64,000 nt of DNA from positions 1-64,000 of the forward strand of contig JASBZB010000018.1 of NCBI GenBank assembly GCA_029983695.1, written 5' to 3'. This document shows positions 16,432-24,621 of this stretch, piece after piece (the first letter of the stretch is position 1; every line of letters begins with the position of its first letter). Below the pieces are notes generated by a model. It ran no database searches, had not been told where the DNA came from, and worked only from the letters and a program-made list of their open reading frames with translations. The translations under genes were made by a program, and so were the position numbers. Source of the stretch: Lutispora sp003527145 (lineage in GTDB: Bacteria; Bacillota; Clostridia; Lutisporales; Lutisporaceae).

Positions 16432-17682
16432 TTAAATTAAGCCTTCTTTCTTTGCTTTAAGTATTGCAAGCAATCTCTGCTGCTCATTATTTACTATCAT
16501 GACGCCTTCATCAACGCCCATTCCCGGCTTGCCTGCCATTGCAAAAGGCTGAGTAGCTACTGCCAGGTTCACGCATACAAGGGCTGATTTGTCTGTTTCG
16601 TTGCAGGTACCGCCTTGATATGCCAGAACTCCATTCTTCTTGCAGTACAAAACTGCCTCTACTATATTGTTGATTCCGCCTAAATCTATTGTCTTTACCT
16701 GAACCATATCAGCACCTTTTGCATCGACCCATTGTACTATCTCTTCATAGGTGTTGGCATATTCATCGATTATAAGCTTCAATTTTGAACCCGCTTCGTC
16801 AAGTTTTTTGCGGAGATATTTCATTCCCTTTAATTGTTCTTCATTGGATTTTAAGTCTATAGGCATTTCAACAAATACCTCATAAGGCTGACATGCTTTT
16901 TCTACTTCTATAAGATATTCCACAACTTTGTCCAGATCATTGTTGAAAGCTTTCCCCATGCAGCCGTATACATCATATCTCATTACCGGTTTGTAGTTCG
17001 GGTCACCGATATCCTGTATTCTGTTTTTTACCCACTTGACCCAATCGAGGAACTTCTTGCCGTCTTTGCCCAGCTTGTCTTCTACATTGTTTATGAGTCC
17101 ATGAGGCATCATGCCTACTTCCTTGAGTATCATCTTGTCAACATTCGTGTATCTTTCATCTCCTGACTGGGCATTGATCCTAACAGGCTTCAGCTCCAGC
17201 TCAATTCCATATTCATTTGCAATAACCTCGGTCATTGTAATATGCTGTTCTTTAGCCACAGTCTCCAATATGGCCTGCGTCACGCCATATCTTATAGGGG
17301 CAGGCAGCCTTACTCCGTCAAATAGCTTTCTGTCGAATTCTTCAGCTGTCTTTTTGAACTCTTTTATGTTCTTGCCCTCAAAATAAGGAATCACTTCTTT
17401 GTTTATAATTTTGATCAAGGCTTGGGCTGTGTTTGGAACTTCTCTTCCGCCGCTTGCAGCGTATTGAGCCACCGCACAATCTCCATATGCTATGTCGCCG
17501 TTTTCCAGCACAAACATTACCGATACGGCTTGTCCCGACTGTCTTACTGTTTTGAAGCCGGGAGTTTTGGGCTCACCTCTATATATAAAACCGTCCGGCT
17601 TAGCCCCCTCTTTTATTGCCTCTTTGTCATCCATGTAGAACCCTGTCAAACCTTCTGTGCATAATACTTTTTTTACTATCAT
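16432..17682 (-). CDS. Methylaspartate ammonia-lyase family enzyme, altered substrate pocket
   Basis: A 416-aa enolase-superfamily ammonia-lyase. Compared from memory with Clostridium tetanomorphum MAL (413 aa), the acid/base and binding residues are all present: Gln73, Gln172, His194, Gln328, Lys330, Tyr355, Thr359 and Cys360. So are the Mg ligands Asp237, Glu272 and Asp306. The position equivalent to Leu384, which lines the alkyl pocket, is Ala383 here (AMAGKPGMG). It should remove ammonia from a 3-substituted aspartate to give a mesaconate-like acid. No glutamate mutase gene is nearby, so 3-methylaspartate made from glutamate is not the obvious substrate. An AGGAGG site precedes the ATG. 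Confidence 0.88.
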   Translation of the reverse strand: MIVKKVLCTEGLTGFYMDDKEAIKEGAKPDGFIYRGEPKTPGFKTVRQSGQAVSVMFVLENGDIAYGDCAVAQYAASGGREVPNTAQALIKIINKEVIPYFEGKNIKEFKKTAEEFDRKLFDGVRLPAPIRYGVTQAILETVAKEQHITMTEVIANEYGIELELKPVRINAQSGDERYTNVDKMILKEVGMMPHGLINNVEDKLGKDGKKFLDWVKWVKNRIQDIGDPNYKPVMRYDVYGCMGKAFNNDLDKVVEYLIEVEKACQPYEVFVEMPIDLKSNEEQLKGMKYLRKKLDEAGSKLKLIIDEYANTYEEIVQWVDAKGADMVQVKTIDLGGINNIVEAVLYCKKNGVLAYQGGTCNETDKSALVCVNLAVATQPFAMAGKPGMGVDEGVMIVNNEQQRLLAILKAKKEGLI

Positions 17683-17861
17683 CGCTGTCTTCCTCCTATA
17701 AATTATTTATTGATCTGTTATGCTATATATAAATGTTGTGCTATATGAGGCTATTGCAAAGGGGAACGAGGAACACTAAAAGTCAGTAATTAAAAGCTAC
17801 AGATTATCAATAAATAAACTTCAGTGTTTTCCGCCTCACCCTACAACGCATTTTTTATAAA

Positions 17862-19220
17862 TTACGAATTAGAATTTAATAACCGTTTCCCATTTTTAGC
17901 GACCAGCCTGCCGTCGATATATATCCTCTCAACCTTTGATACCTGAGGATAAGCGGTAACCAATATATCTGCTGTGTAGCCCTTTTGCAATAAACCTAAA
18001 TTCGGTGCAAGCAATGGCAGTGCTTCTGTAACATTTTTTGTACCCTGAGCTATAGCCTTTGGAAGGCTTACAAGCTTTCTCTCAACGGCATGCTGCATTG
18101 CTTCAAGCATTGAATCAAAGCTTCCTGCGGCGAAGTCTGTAGAGATAATATCTATAAGATCCTCTTCATAGAAAGCAAATAAGTTATCCGGTGTTGCTAC
18201 CAATCTCTTAGCACCGAAAGGATCATGTACTGCAGCATCAATAATCACGCCCGGATATTGTTTCAGCTTCTTCGTATTTTCAACAGCCTCATCTTTTGTA
18301 AACAAATAGTTGGAATGGCAGGCTATAAATTTTTTAACCCCGACCTTTGCCACTTCATGAACTATTTTCATGGATGTAGGTGCATTATGGCACATCAGCG
18401 GGACATCCAGATCCTTTGCCAGCTTAGCTGCTTCCATATATCCGTCTAAGGCTACTTGTACTGATGCTAATGTGGTCTTATATACTATATCCCTTGTTTG
18501 CTCAGGAGTGAGGAAGCTGTCCAAATTATGCTCTTTCAATGCTTTTGCTACTCTGTCCCTTTCGTAATAGGATTTCTCTATATATCTCCCTAAAACCGAA
18601 AGCTTCATAGCTCTTGCCTGGAGATAATCAATATCCTTTCCTGTTTCATTCTTTACTGCTCTTGGTATATAAAGATAATCCTGGCCTCCGCCGCCAAGGG
18701 TATGCCCTCCGCCGACCTCTCCGATACATACCGCTCCATCTTCAAGCATTTTTTCGGCTGTCATTCTTTTGTGTTTTTCAGTCAAACCTTTTCCGTCGCA
18801 TAGCATTCCGGCCTGCAGATTAATAGGAGCGTGTGTAGTAGCGGTTTTTATCCTTATGGGATGATGTTTTTGTGTTTCTTCAACCTCATCCATGGTTACG
18901 AACCCATCAACATTCAATACTGTTGTATGCCCTTGAAGCAGGTTTCTGTCCAGCAATTCAAGGATTCTCTCTCTCCCATAGTTTTCAGCGCCGCTTGCAA
19001 ATATAGGACCGAAGGTTACCCCATGCTGATGGTGATTAATAATACCGGGAAGTATCGCTTTGCCTGTACAATCGATCACTTCATCTGCGTTTTGCTCGGC
19101 AGAAGGATCAAGCTTCTCTGTCACTTCTACAATCTTTGTTCCTTCCACTATTACATGACCCTTATCCAGTAATGTCTTTCCATCACCCGTTACGACGGTA
19201 CCGTTTTTGAATACTATCAT
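17862..19220 (-). CDS. Enamidase-like amidohydrolase
   Basis: A 452-aa amidohydrolase-superfamily enzyme. Metal-site residues are visible: HxH at H64/H66 (NHHQHG), a candidate bridging Glu168 (CIGEVGGG), H278 (CHNAP), H302 (CHSNY) and D362 (STDFAAG). The GLTE...GAVCIGEVGGG stretch parallels the GLTE...VGEVG stretch of E. barkeri enamidase, which opens tetrahydro-6-oxonicotinate to 2-formylglutarate and ammonia. Overall similarity to that enzyme looks modest. It likely hydrolyses a cyclic amide or enamide made by the reductase two genes downstream. Other cyclic amidohydrolase activities are possible. Confidence 0.75.
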   Translation of the reverse strand: MIVFKNGTVVTGDGKTLLDKGHVIVEGTKIVEVTEKLDPSAEQNADEVIDCTGKAILPGIINHHQHGVTFGPIFASGAENYGRERILELLDRNLLQGHTTVLNVDGFVTMDEVEETQKHHPIRIKTATTHAPINLQAGMLCDGKGLTEKHKRMTAEKMLEDGAVCIGEVGGGHTLGGGGQDYLYIPRAVKNETGKDIDYLQARAMKLSVLGRYIEKSYYERDRVAKALKEHNLDSFLTPEQTRDIVYKTTLASVQVALDGYMEAAKLAKDLDVPLMCHNAPTSMKIVHEVAKVGVKKFIACHSNYLFTKDEAVENTKKLKQYPGVIIDAAVHDPFGAKRLVATPDNLFAFYEEDLIDIISTDFAAGSFDSMLEAMQHAVERKLVSLPKAIAQGTKNVTEALPLLAPNLGLLQKGYTADILVTAYPQVSKVERIYIDGRLVAKNGKRLLNSNS

Positions 19221-19245
19221 TGATTCTTGCCTCCTTATAATTGGT

Positions 19246-19478
19246 GTTGTGCTAACTGATAACGATTGCGAATGCTCCGAAGCTAAGACTTTGTAAGCTT
19301 GTATAGGGTTGCGTCAAAACTCGCATGCAACGTTTGTTATTACTATTAAGGATCAAGTAAGTTATGTGGTTTTCTGATTTAATGCATATAGGCTCAAACA
19401 GTTGACGCAACTGATCCTATACTGCGCTAACAAACTCTAAGCTCCTTCACAATGCACTCTTATATCAGTTAGCACAAC
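19246..19478. repeat. Palindromic MITE-like element, copy 3 (233 bp, inverted orientation)
   Basis: Termini GTTGTGCTAACTGATAACG and (reverse complement) GTTGTGCTAACTGATATAAG. The conserved block CACAATGCACTCTTATATCAG is on the right, so it is inverted relative to copies 1 and 2. The core is longer, about 180 bp, and contains a nested inverted repeat (GGGTTGCGTCAAAACT against AGTTGACGCAACTGATCC). It has no ORF. It fills most of the 319-bp gap between the hydro-lyase alpha gene and the amidohydrolase gene. Confidence 0.8.
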
Positions 19479-19539
19479 AGGTTATTACAATGCAATCAAA
19501 TTTATATAAACTGATTGCATGAGATTATTTAGCGAATTA

Positions 19540-20397
19540 TCATTCAAATACCACCGTGGCCTTTCTAGGATCAAAGCAGCAGCCTACCCTGAGAGATACT
19601 ACCCTGACTCCGCTTGCCCTTTGAGGGCCGACCTTTATGAATGTGGCTAAAACCGTATTCTTGCCACCCAGTCCTAAAGCCCCATAGCCTTCTTTGTTAA
19701 CAGCCTCAGTAACTCTTCTTTCCATATCCGACTGAACCAAGAAATTGCCGTTCTTCATAGCTTCCAATGCTAGAGAAGCAGCCTCAACATTGGTACGCCC
19801 TATTCCGAAGCCTAGGACACATGGCAAACATCCCAGCTTCTGTGCTCCATCTTTGGCCCATGCTATCATCTCGTCCAAAACCGTGTTTACAGAATGCTTG
19901 TGGAATACCCGCAATGTCTTTCCCCTTATTTCAGGACCCCCGCCAAGCATCAGTACAGTCAATGCTATCTTGCTCCCCGATGTGCGCCTCATTTGAACAG
20001 GCGCCATACTAAGATCCCATGGATCATCGGATAACCCTGCCGACTGGCTTATTCGCTGCTTATCATCTCCCAGCACAGCCATAGGTCTGCCTGGAAGATC
20101 CTTGAGGCCCTTTGCTATGCCTTCTTCCACAGCAGCAAAGAAACCCGCAGGCACCTCGCACTCATCACCAATTTCCAAAAATACATGGGGTATGCCTGTG
20201 TCATCACACAGCGGCAACATACCAACCTGTGCTATTCTTGCATTCTCTAATATGCTTTCCAGAACCCATTTAGCGTGGGGATTATCTTCATTAGCTGCTG
20301 CCCTTTCATAAGCTTCAATTTGGTCCGGCCTAAAGGCAGTACTTGCTTTAACCAATGCTTCTGCCGTTTTATTTACAACGTCATCATATTTAAGCAT
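19540..20397 (-). CDS. Class I fumarase/mesaconase-type hydro-lyase, alpha subunit (divergent)
   Basis: A 285-aa Fe-S hydro-lyase alpha region. Candidate [4Fe-4S] cysteines lie in LPLCDDTG (~64), KLGCLPCVLGFGIGRT (~190/193) and RVGCCFDP (~273/274), with a GSKIALTVLMLGGGPE segment between. It departs from ordinary fumarase and tartrate dehydratase sequences. Next to an ammonia-lyase that yields mesaconate-like acids, hydration to a citramalate-like product is the best guess. The ATG at 20397 has AGGGGTGAG upstream; the GTG at 20406 would overlap that site. It follows the beta gene by 12 bp. Confidence 0.78.
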   Translation of the reverse strand: MLKYDDVVNKTAEALVKASTAFRPDQIEAYERAAANEDNPHAKWVLESILENARIAQVGMLPLCDDTGIPHVFLEIGDECEVPAGFFAAVEEGIAKGLKDLPGRPMAVLGDDKQRISQSAGLSDDPWDLSMAPVQMRRTSGSKIALTVLMLGGGPEIRGKTLRVFHKHSVNTVLDEMIAWAKDGAQKLGCLPCVLGFGIGRTNVEAASLALEAMKNGNFLVQSDMERRVTEAVNKEGYGALGLGGKNTVLATFIKVGPQRASGVRVVSLRVGCCFDPRKATVVFE

Positions 20398-20409
20398 TTT
20401 TCTCACCCC

Positions 20410-20916
20410 TTATTTATCGAATATTGATTTACCATGTGCCACAGCAATAATTACAGGAAATTTTACTACCTGGAGCATGTGTAATGCTTCCATTCCTTCT
20501 TGGTGAAAAGCTGCTATCCTTTTATCAACTATTGTCGAGGTAAGCAATGCCGTGACCGGTGGCGTAACGGCAAAAACAGAATTATATTCCTTTAAGGCTT
20601 CTACAGTATTTTTTCCCAGGCTGCCCTTTCCTATATGAATCTTTACGCCTGCTTTTGATAGCGTCGGTATGGAGCCTTCAATTTCCAGCTTATTGCTTGA
20701 AGTCGGCCCTATCCCGGCTACGCTGACCGCCGTATGGAAAACAGCAGAACCATTTAAATCTATACCTATTTCATTCAGCCTGTTGTTTTCGATTAGCTTT
20801 ACTATCTTAGGCAAGACCGCATCCCTGCCTGTATATATCACCCCTGTAATTTCGAGAGTGTCATATACTTTTAGCTCTTTTACCAAAGCATTTGAAATTG
20901 GTGTCGAAACTTGCAC
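20410..20916 (-). CDS. Class I fumarase/mesaconase-type hydro-lyase, beta subunit
   Basis: A 168-aa swivelling beta domain of the two-subunit class I hydro-lyases. Hallmarks are VYTGRDAV-like IYTGRDAVLPKI, GPTSSNKLE and the GKGSLGKNTVEALKE helix start. The start is GTG, with GGAGG 8 bp upstream. The gene precedes alpha, the reverse of the usual alpha-beta order. It is the first gene of the catabolic operon, ~175 nt downstream of the predicted sigma-54 start site. Confidence 0.82.
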   Translation of the reverse strand: MQVSTPISNALVKELKVYDTLEITGVIYTGRDAVLPKIVKLIENNRLNEIGIDLNGSAVFHTAVSVAGIGPTSSNKLEIEGSIPTLSKAGVKIHIGKGSLGKNTVEALKEYNSVFAVTPPVTALLTSTIVDKRIAAFHQEGMEALHMLQVVKFPVIIAVAHGKSIFDK

Positions 20917-20956
20917 TGTATTTCCTCCTTCATTTTAAATTTCGTCTGTGTCCGAT

Positions 20957-20992
20957 TTTTGAACGGTGCTTTTCAAATTTTGAACGATACCT
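20957..20992. promoter_or_regulatory. Repeated TTTTGAACG motif, candidate operator
   Basis: Two direct copies, TTTTTGAACGGTGCTTTT and ATTTTGAACGATACCTTTT, lie 20 bp apart in the leader before the hydro-lyase beta gene. Together they also form a weak inverted repeat (GGT..TTCAA against TTGAA..ACC). They lie downstream of the predicted transcription start, so they could bind a regulator or be an RNA feature. No function is proven. Confidence 0.35.
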
Positions 20993-21101
20993 TTTTATAA
21001 TAGTACTTGTCGACTGTTATGGGTAAGGACTGATAAAGACCCCTTCCTAACGAATGCCAACTTCAATCTTACTGGCCTCGAAGCACTTCACACATATATA
21101 A

Positions 21102-21117
21102 TGCATATCTTATGCCA
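21102..21117 (-). promoter_or_regulatory. Sigma-54 (-24/-12) promoter for the catabolic operon
   Basis: The minus strand reads TGGCATAAGATATGCA. It has the GG and GC doublets separated by exactly 10 nt, as in the RpoN consensus TGGCACN5TTGC. It points at the hydro-lyase beta gene, with an expected start near 21091. A PrpR-type sigma-54 activator gene lies immediately upstream, which makes this reading much more credible. Confidence 0.75.
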
Positions 21118-21190
21118 AAACATAAAAACTTGCATAATCTTATAAATTTTTTCTTTTTTCATCATTTTTCGACATTTTAATGTAATAGAA

Positions 21191-21228
21191 AAGCCATGGA
21201 AAGGATGCCATTTCCTATTCCATGGCTT
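21191..21228 (-). terminator. Terminator after the sigma-54 activator gene
   Basis: An 11-bp perfect stem, AAGCCATGGAA/TTCCATGGCTT, followed on the minus strand by TTTTCTATTACATT. It lies 15 bp after the activator stop codon and upstream of the sigma-54 promoter. Confidence 0.75.
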
Positions 21229-21242
21229 CTTATGGTTTAAAG

Positions 21243-23177
21243 CTATTTAATTTTTTCTATTTCCTTAAGCTTAGTCCAAAGGCTTGTCCTGCTTATGCCC
21301 AGCTTTCTTGCCAGAGATGCCTTATCCTCGGGATATTTCTGAGACAAAGCCTCTATTATTTCCAATTCCATATCTCTCATAGTCCCTATATTTATGCTTA
21401 TCTTATCATCGCAGAAAGTCGATGCATGCATTTCAGAGCTTATGAGGTCAAAATACAATTCCTCCAGGAGCTTGAAAGAATCTTCGGTATCCTGAGATAA
21501 TATCACGAATTTTTCAACAAAGTTTTCTAATTCCCTGACATTTCCGTACCATTCGTAATTTTGCAGCTTTTTCATGAATATACTGGGAATGTCTATGGAC
21601 TTATTCCTCATATGCATTCCTATAAAATAGTTGATCAAATGAGGTATATCGTCTCTTCTTTGCCTTAAAGGAGGTATATGGAGATTCAATACATTAAGTC
21701 TATGATAAAGGTCCTCTCTAAACTGCCCCATCCTAATCCTTTCAGCCAGGTTTGCATTCGTCGCAGCTATTATTCTCACATCCACAGGTATGGGCTTATT
21801 ACCTCCCACCCTCATGAGCACTCTTTCCTGAATTACTCTGAGAAGTTGGGCCTGAGCCGCTAAAGTTATTTCAGAAATCTCATCCAAAAATACCGTGCCT
21901 CTCTGAGCAAGTTCAAAAATTCCTATTTTGCCGCCCTTTTTAGCGCCGGTAAAAGCGCCCTCTTCGTAGCCGAACAGTTCACTTTCAAGAAGACTTTGAG
22001 GAAGAGCAGCACAATTTATTGCCACAAATGGTCCGCCTTTTCTGGGGCTTTCATTATGGACGCCATTAGCAAGAACCTCTTTCCCCGTACCGCTTTCACC
22101 TATTATCAAGATATTCGCATCTGTCTTACTATAGCTCTTTGCTTTTTTTATCAGGGCCTCGACCGCTTCAGATTTTCCTATATAATCATCAAAGGTATAT
22201 CTGGCCTTTAACCCTGCTTTATTTGTAGTATTTTTAGCATTGCCTGCTTCCAGCTCTTTCATGCTCAAAACATCACTGCTATAGCTGGCATATTGAATTT
22301 TGATTGCATAACCTATTATTTCTCCATTGCCCTGCAAGGTAGTTTTCTTTACAAACAGATCGCTGCCCATACAATTTGCCTTATAACTGTTTTTATTATC
22401 AAGCAGCGGTTGAAATAATGGTATATCTTTAAACGCATCATCTATACTTCTATCTATAAGCAGGCTTGGATTTATTTTTAAATACCGGGATATGCTTTCG
22501 CAAAGATATGTGATCTTCCTGCTGCTATCCAAGAATATTAAACCCAAAAAGCTTTCTTGTATAAATGCATCGAAGGATTTGTTCACCTTTCGGAGATCAT
22601 GAACAGCCTCAATCATTTTTTCGGCTTGGGTAAACGCATTATAGATAGCTTCGCTCTGGGACCGAACCATAGCAGTTTTCATCCCATAGCCCTTCGCTAT
22701 TTCAATTGTATATGCTCCTATGCCGATAACCGTGCCGATACCGTCATAATAAGCTTTTGCCACTTTTTCTTTTAGTTCGGATACATCCTCAAAATAATAA
22801 ATGCTTAAATCCTCTTTGTTGATATTAAGGACTTTTCTTATGAAATCAAAATCATTATATCTTAAATCATTGTCATATAAATAAAAAGCCATTTTTGTGC
22901 CTTGCGCCTTGGCTTTATAAAGAGTCTTTATTATATCAAAATTTGTTATCTCTATATCTACTACAGGGATATCCACAGCTTTACTTATCAATCTCCCGGT
23001 AGCCCCACGGCTTATGATAACATCAAAGCCCTTGGCTTCATATTCTCTGGCTACTTCAACCGCTTTATTCAAAACACAATTTTGAACCTCTACATGATAA
23101 CCCTTCTTTACCTCATATTCATGCGCAATCTTTTCCAATTCAGGATAAGTAGAATATATTACTGCAATTTTATGCAT
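21243..23177 (-). CDS. Sigma-54-dependent activator with PrpR-type sensor domain
   Basis: A 644-aa bacterial enhancer-binding protein. Residues ~1-190 form a PrpR-N (propionate catabolism activator-like) ligand domain. Residues ~200-300 are PAS-like. The AAA+ domain has Walker A GESGTGKE (360-367), the sigma-54 contact loop GAFTGA (407-412) and Walker B FLDE (430-433). The C-terminus is a Fis-type helix-turn-helix (ASLARKLGISRTSLW). The ATG at 23177 has AAAGGAG 8 bp upstream. PrpR-N domains sense small organic acids or their CoA products, so it probably induces the neighbouring operon in response to a pathway intermediate. Confidence 0.93.
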   Translation of the reverse strand: MHKIAVIYSTYPELEKIAHEYEVKKGYHVEVQNCVLNKAVEVAREYEAKGFDVIISRGATGRLISKAVDIPVVDIEITNFDIIKTLYKAKAQGTKMAFYLYDNDLRYNDFDFIRKVLNINKEDLSIYYFEDVSELKEKVAKAYYDGIGTVIGIGAYTIEIAKGYGMKTAMVRSQSEAIYNAFTQAEKMIEAVHDLRKVNKSFDAFIQESFLGLIFLDSSRKITYLCESISRYLKINPSLLIDRSIDDAFKDIPLFQPLLDNKNSYKANCMGSDLFVKKTTLQGNGEIIGYAIKIQYASYSSDVLSMKELEAGNAKNTTNKAGLKARYTFDDYIGKSEAVEALIKKAKSYSKTDANILIIGESGTGKEVLANGVHNESPRKGGPFVAINCAALPQSLLESELFGYEEGAFTGAKKGGKIGIFELAQRGTVFLDEISEITLAAQAQLLRVIQERVLMRVGGNKPIPVDVRIIAATNANLAERIRMGQFREDLYHRLNVLNLHIPPLRQRRDDIPHLINYFIGMHMRNKSIDIPSIFMKKLQNYEWYGNVRELENFVEKFVILSQDTEDSFKLLEELYFDLISSEMHASTFCDDKISINIGTMRDMELEIIEALSQKYPEDKASLARKLGISRTSLWTKLKEIEKIK

Positions 23178-23394
23178 ATCCACAACTCCTTTTTCTGCTA
23201 CATTCATTAAACTTTTGTATAAGCCCGTTCAAATTGCCAGCCTTGCAAAACATACAAGCATTACCGCAATTCAAATCTGCATTGAACTAAAACAGCCGGT
23301 TAGAATTTTCGTATATTATTCATTCTTTGCACCGGCATAAAAATCCTTCTTTCATCGTTATTTAATTATCAAAATCATTTTATTAAATTTCTTA

Positions 23395-24621
23395 CTATTT
23401 GATCATGGGCGATCCGATTTTTCTTTTTCCGCTGTCAAAAATCCTGGCGAACAGCAAGATCGCAGTTATATACAATACAGCAGTTATATAATAAGGGAGT
23501 TCATAGCTGACGTTGGCCATTAAAAAACCTGCAACGGATGCACTGATACCTCTTGTTATATGATTTGACAAATTCATAAGGCTGCTCAAGGCCGACCTTT
23601 CTTCATCCCCTACAATCTCCATGGTAAGACTCTGCAAGGCAGGCTGAGCCATATTCATAAGAGCGCTTCTCATGAAGAATACAAAGGTTGTAAGCCATAC
23701 GTTCCCTGCTATGGATATGATCAACAGAAATGGAATAGACAATATCTGACAAAGCTGAACAGTAAATACCCTCCCCAGCTTTTTAGAAACATAAGGCACC
23801 AAAAAGGCACCGATTATTGTAGCGACCTGAGAATAAGCCATTATTGTGCCGACTACTCTAGTTCCAACATTCAGCTTGTAATGAAGGAACAGGTTGAAAA
23901 AAGGTATCACAAGCCCTGCACCGAAACCTATAAGCATATTATAAGTTATTATCAACACTACATTTTTTCTTTTTAAGAGAGAGAAAAAACTGCCTTCTCT
24001 GCGGATACTCTCGCTTGTCTTCTCATTCTTGATCTTGTATAGAGGAACTAATGCGAGCAATACCATCAAGGAAAAAAATACTTGAGTGCCTCTTAGGATG
24101 CTTATGCTTTCGCCTCCAAACAATTCCGGTATCCTTCCCCCACTATAGGAGCCGAAAATAGAAGCAAGCTGATTTATTATAAAATTAATGCTAAACAGAT
24201 TGATCCTTTTTTCTTCCTCACAATTCTCAGCCAGAAACGGCGCGTCATTAACATACATAACTGCTGATCCTATACCGTTCAGGCAGGCAAAAAAATAAAT
24301 AAGCAGCTGGGATGTAAAAATACATTGCCCCAAGTATCCTAAACTGCTTATTATTACTCCCAGCATTACCGCCCGCTTCCTGCCTATAATATCCGACAGC
24401 ATTCCCACAGGCACAGCACTTAATCCGATCAATACGGTTTTAAGCGCTATTACATTTCCTATAAAGCCTTCTTCAAAGCCTAATCTCTTAAAGTATATGC
24501 CTTGCAGCACATTTGCGAAAGCTGACATCACAAGATAGCTGATGAAGGTGTTCAACATATATAATTTTACTTGCTTGCTGAAGTTTCCATTATGTTTAAA
24601 TTTATATAAAATGCTGGACAT
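23395..24621 (-). CDS. Major facilitator superfamily transporter
   Basis: A 408-aa protein with about 12 hydrophobic segments and the MFS signature between TM2 and TM3, GMLSDIIGRKRAVML. It resembles drug or metabolite exporters of the DHA type. The substrate cannot be deduced. It is transcribed in the same direction as the activator gene downstream of it, but 217 bp separate them, with no clear shared operon. Confidence 0.85.
   Translation of the reverse strand: MSSILYKFKHNGNFSKQVKLYMLNTFISYLVMSAFANVLQGIYFKRLGFEEGFIGNVIALKTVLIGLSAVPVGMLSDIIGRKRAVMLGVIISSLGYLGQCIFTSQLLIYFFACLNGIGSAVMYVNDAPFLAENCEEEKRINLFSINFIINQLASIFGSYSGGRIPELFGGESISILRGTQVFFSLMVLLALVPLYKIKNEKTSESIRREGSFFSLLKRKNVVLIITYNMLIGFGAGLVIPFFNLFLHYKLNVGTRVVGTIMAYSQVATIIGAFLVPYVSKKLGRVFTVQLCQILSIPFLLIISIAGNVWLTTFVFFMRSALMNMAQPALQSLTMEIVGDEERSALSSLMNLSNHITRGISASVAGFLMANVSYELPYYITAVLYITAILLFARIFDSGKRKIGSPMIK

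Noticed and set aside
17683..17861. A fourth copy of the palindromic element in the gap before the ammonia-lyase gene
   Set aside because: GTTGTGCTATATGAGG (17734) resembles one terminus only; the partner terminus and internal blocks are missing.
14885..20916. Calling the operon a nicotinate fermentation cluster
   Set aside because: Only the reductase, amidohydrolase and Mo hydroxylase resemble that pathway; the mutase, isomerase and dimethylmaleate steps are missing and an ammonia-lyase not used in it is present.
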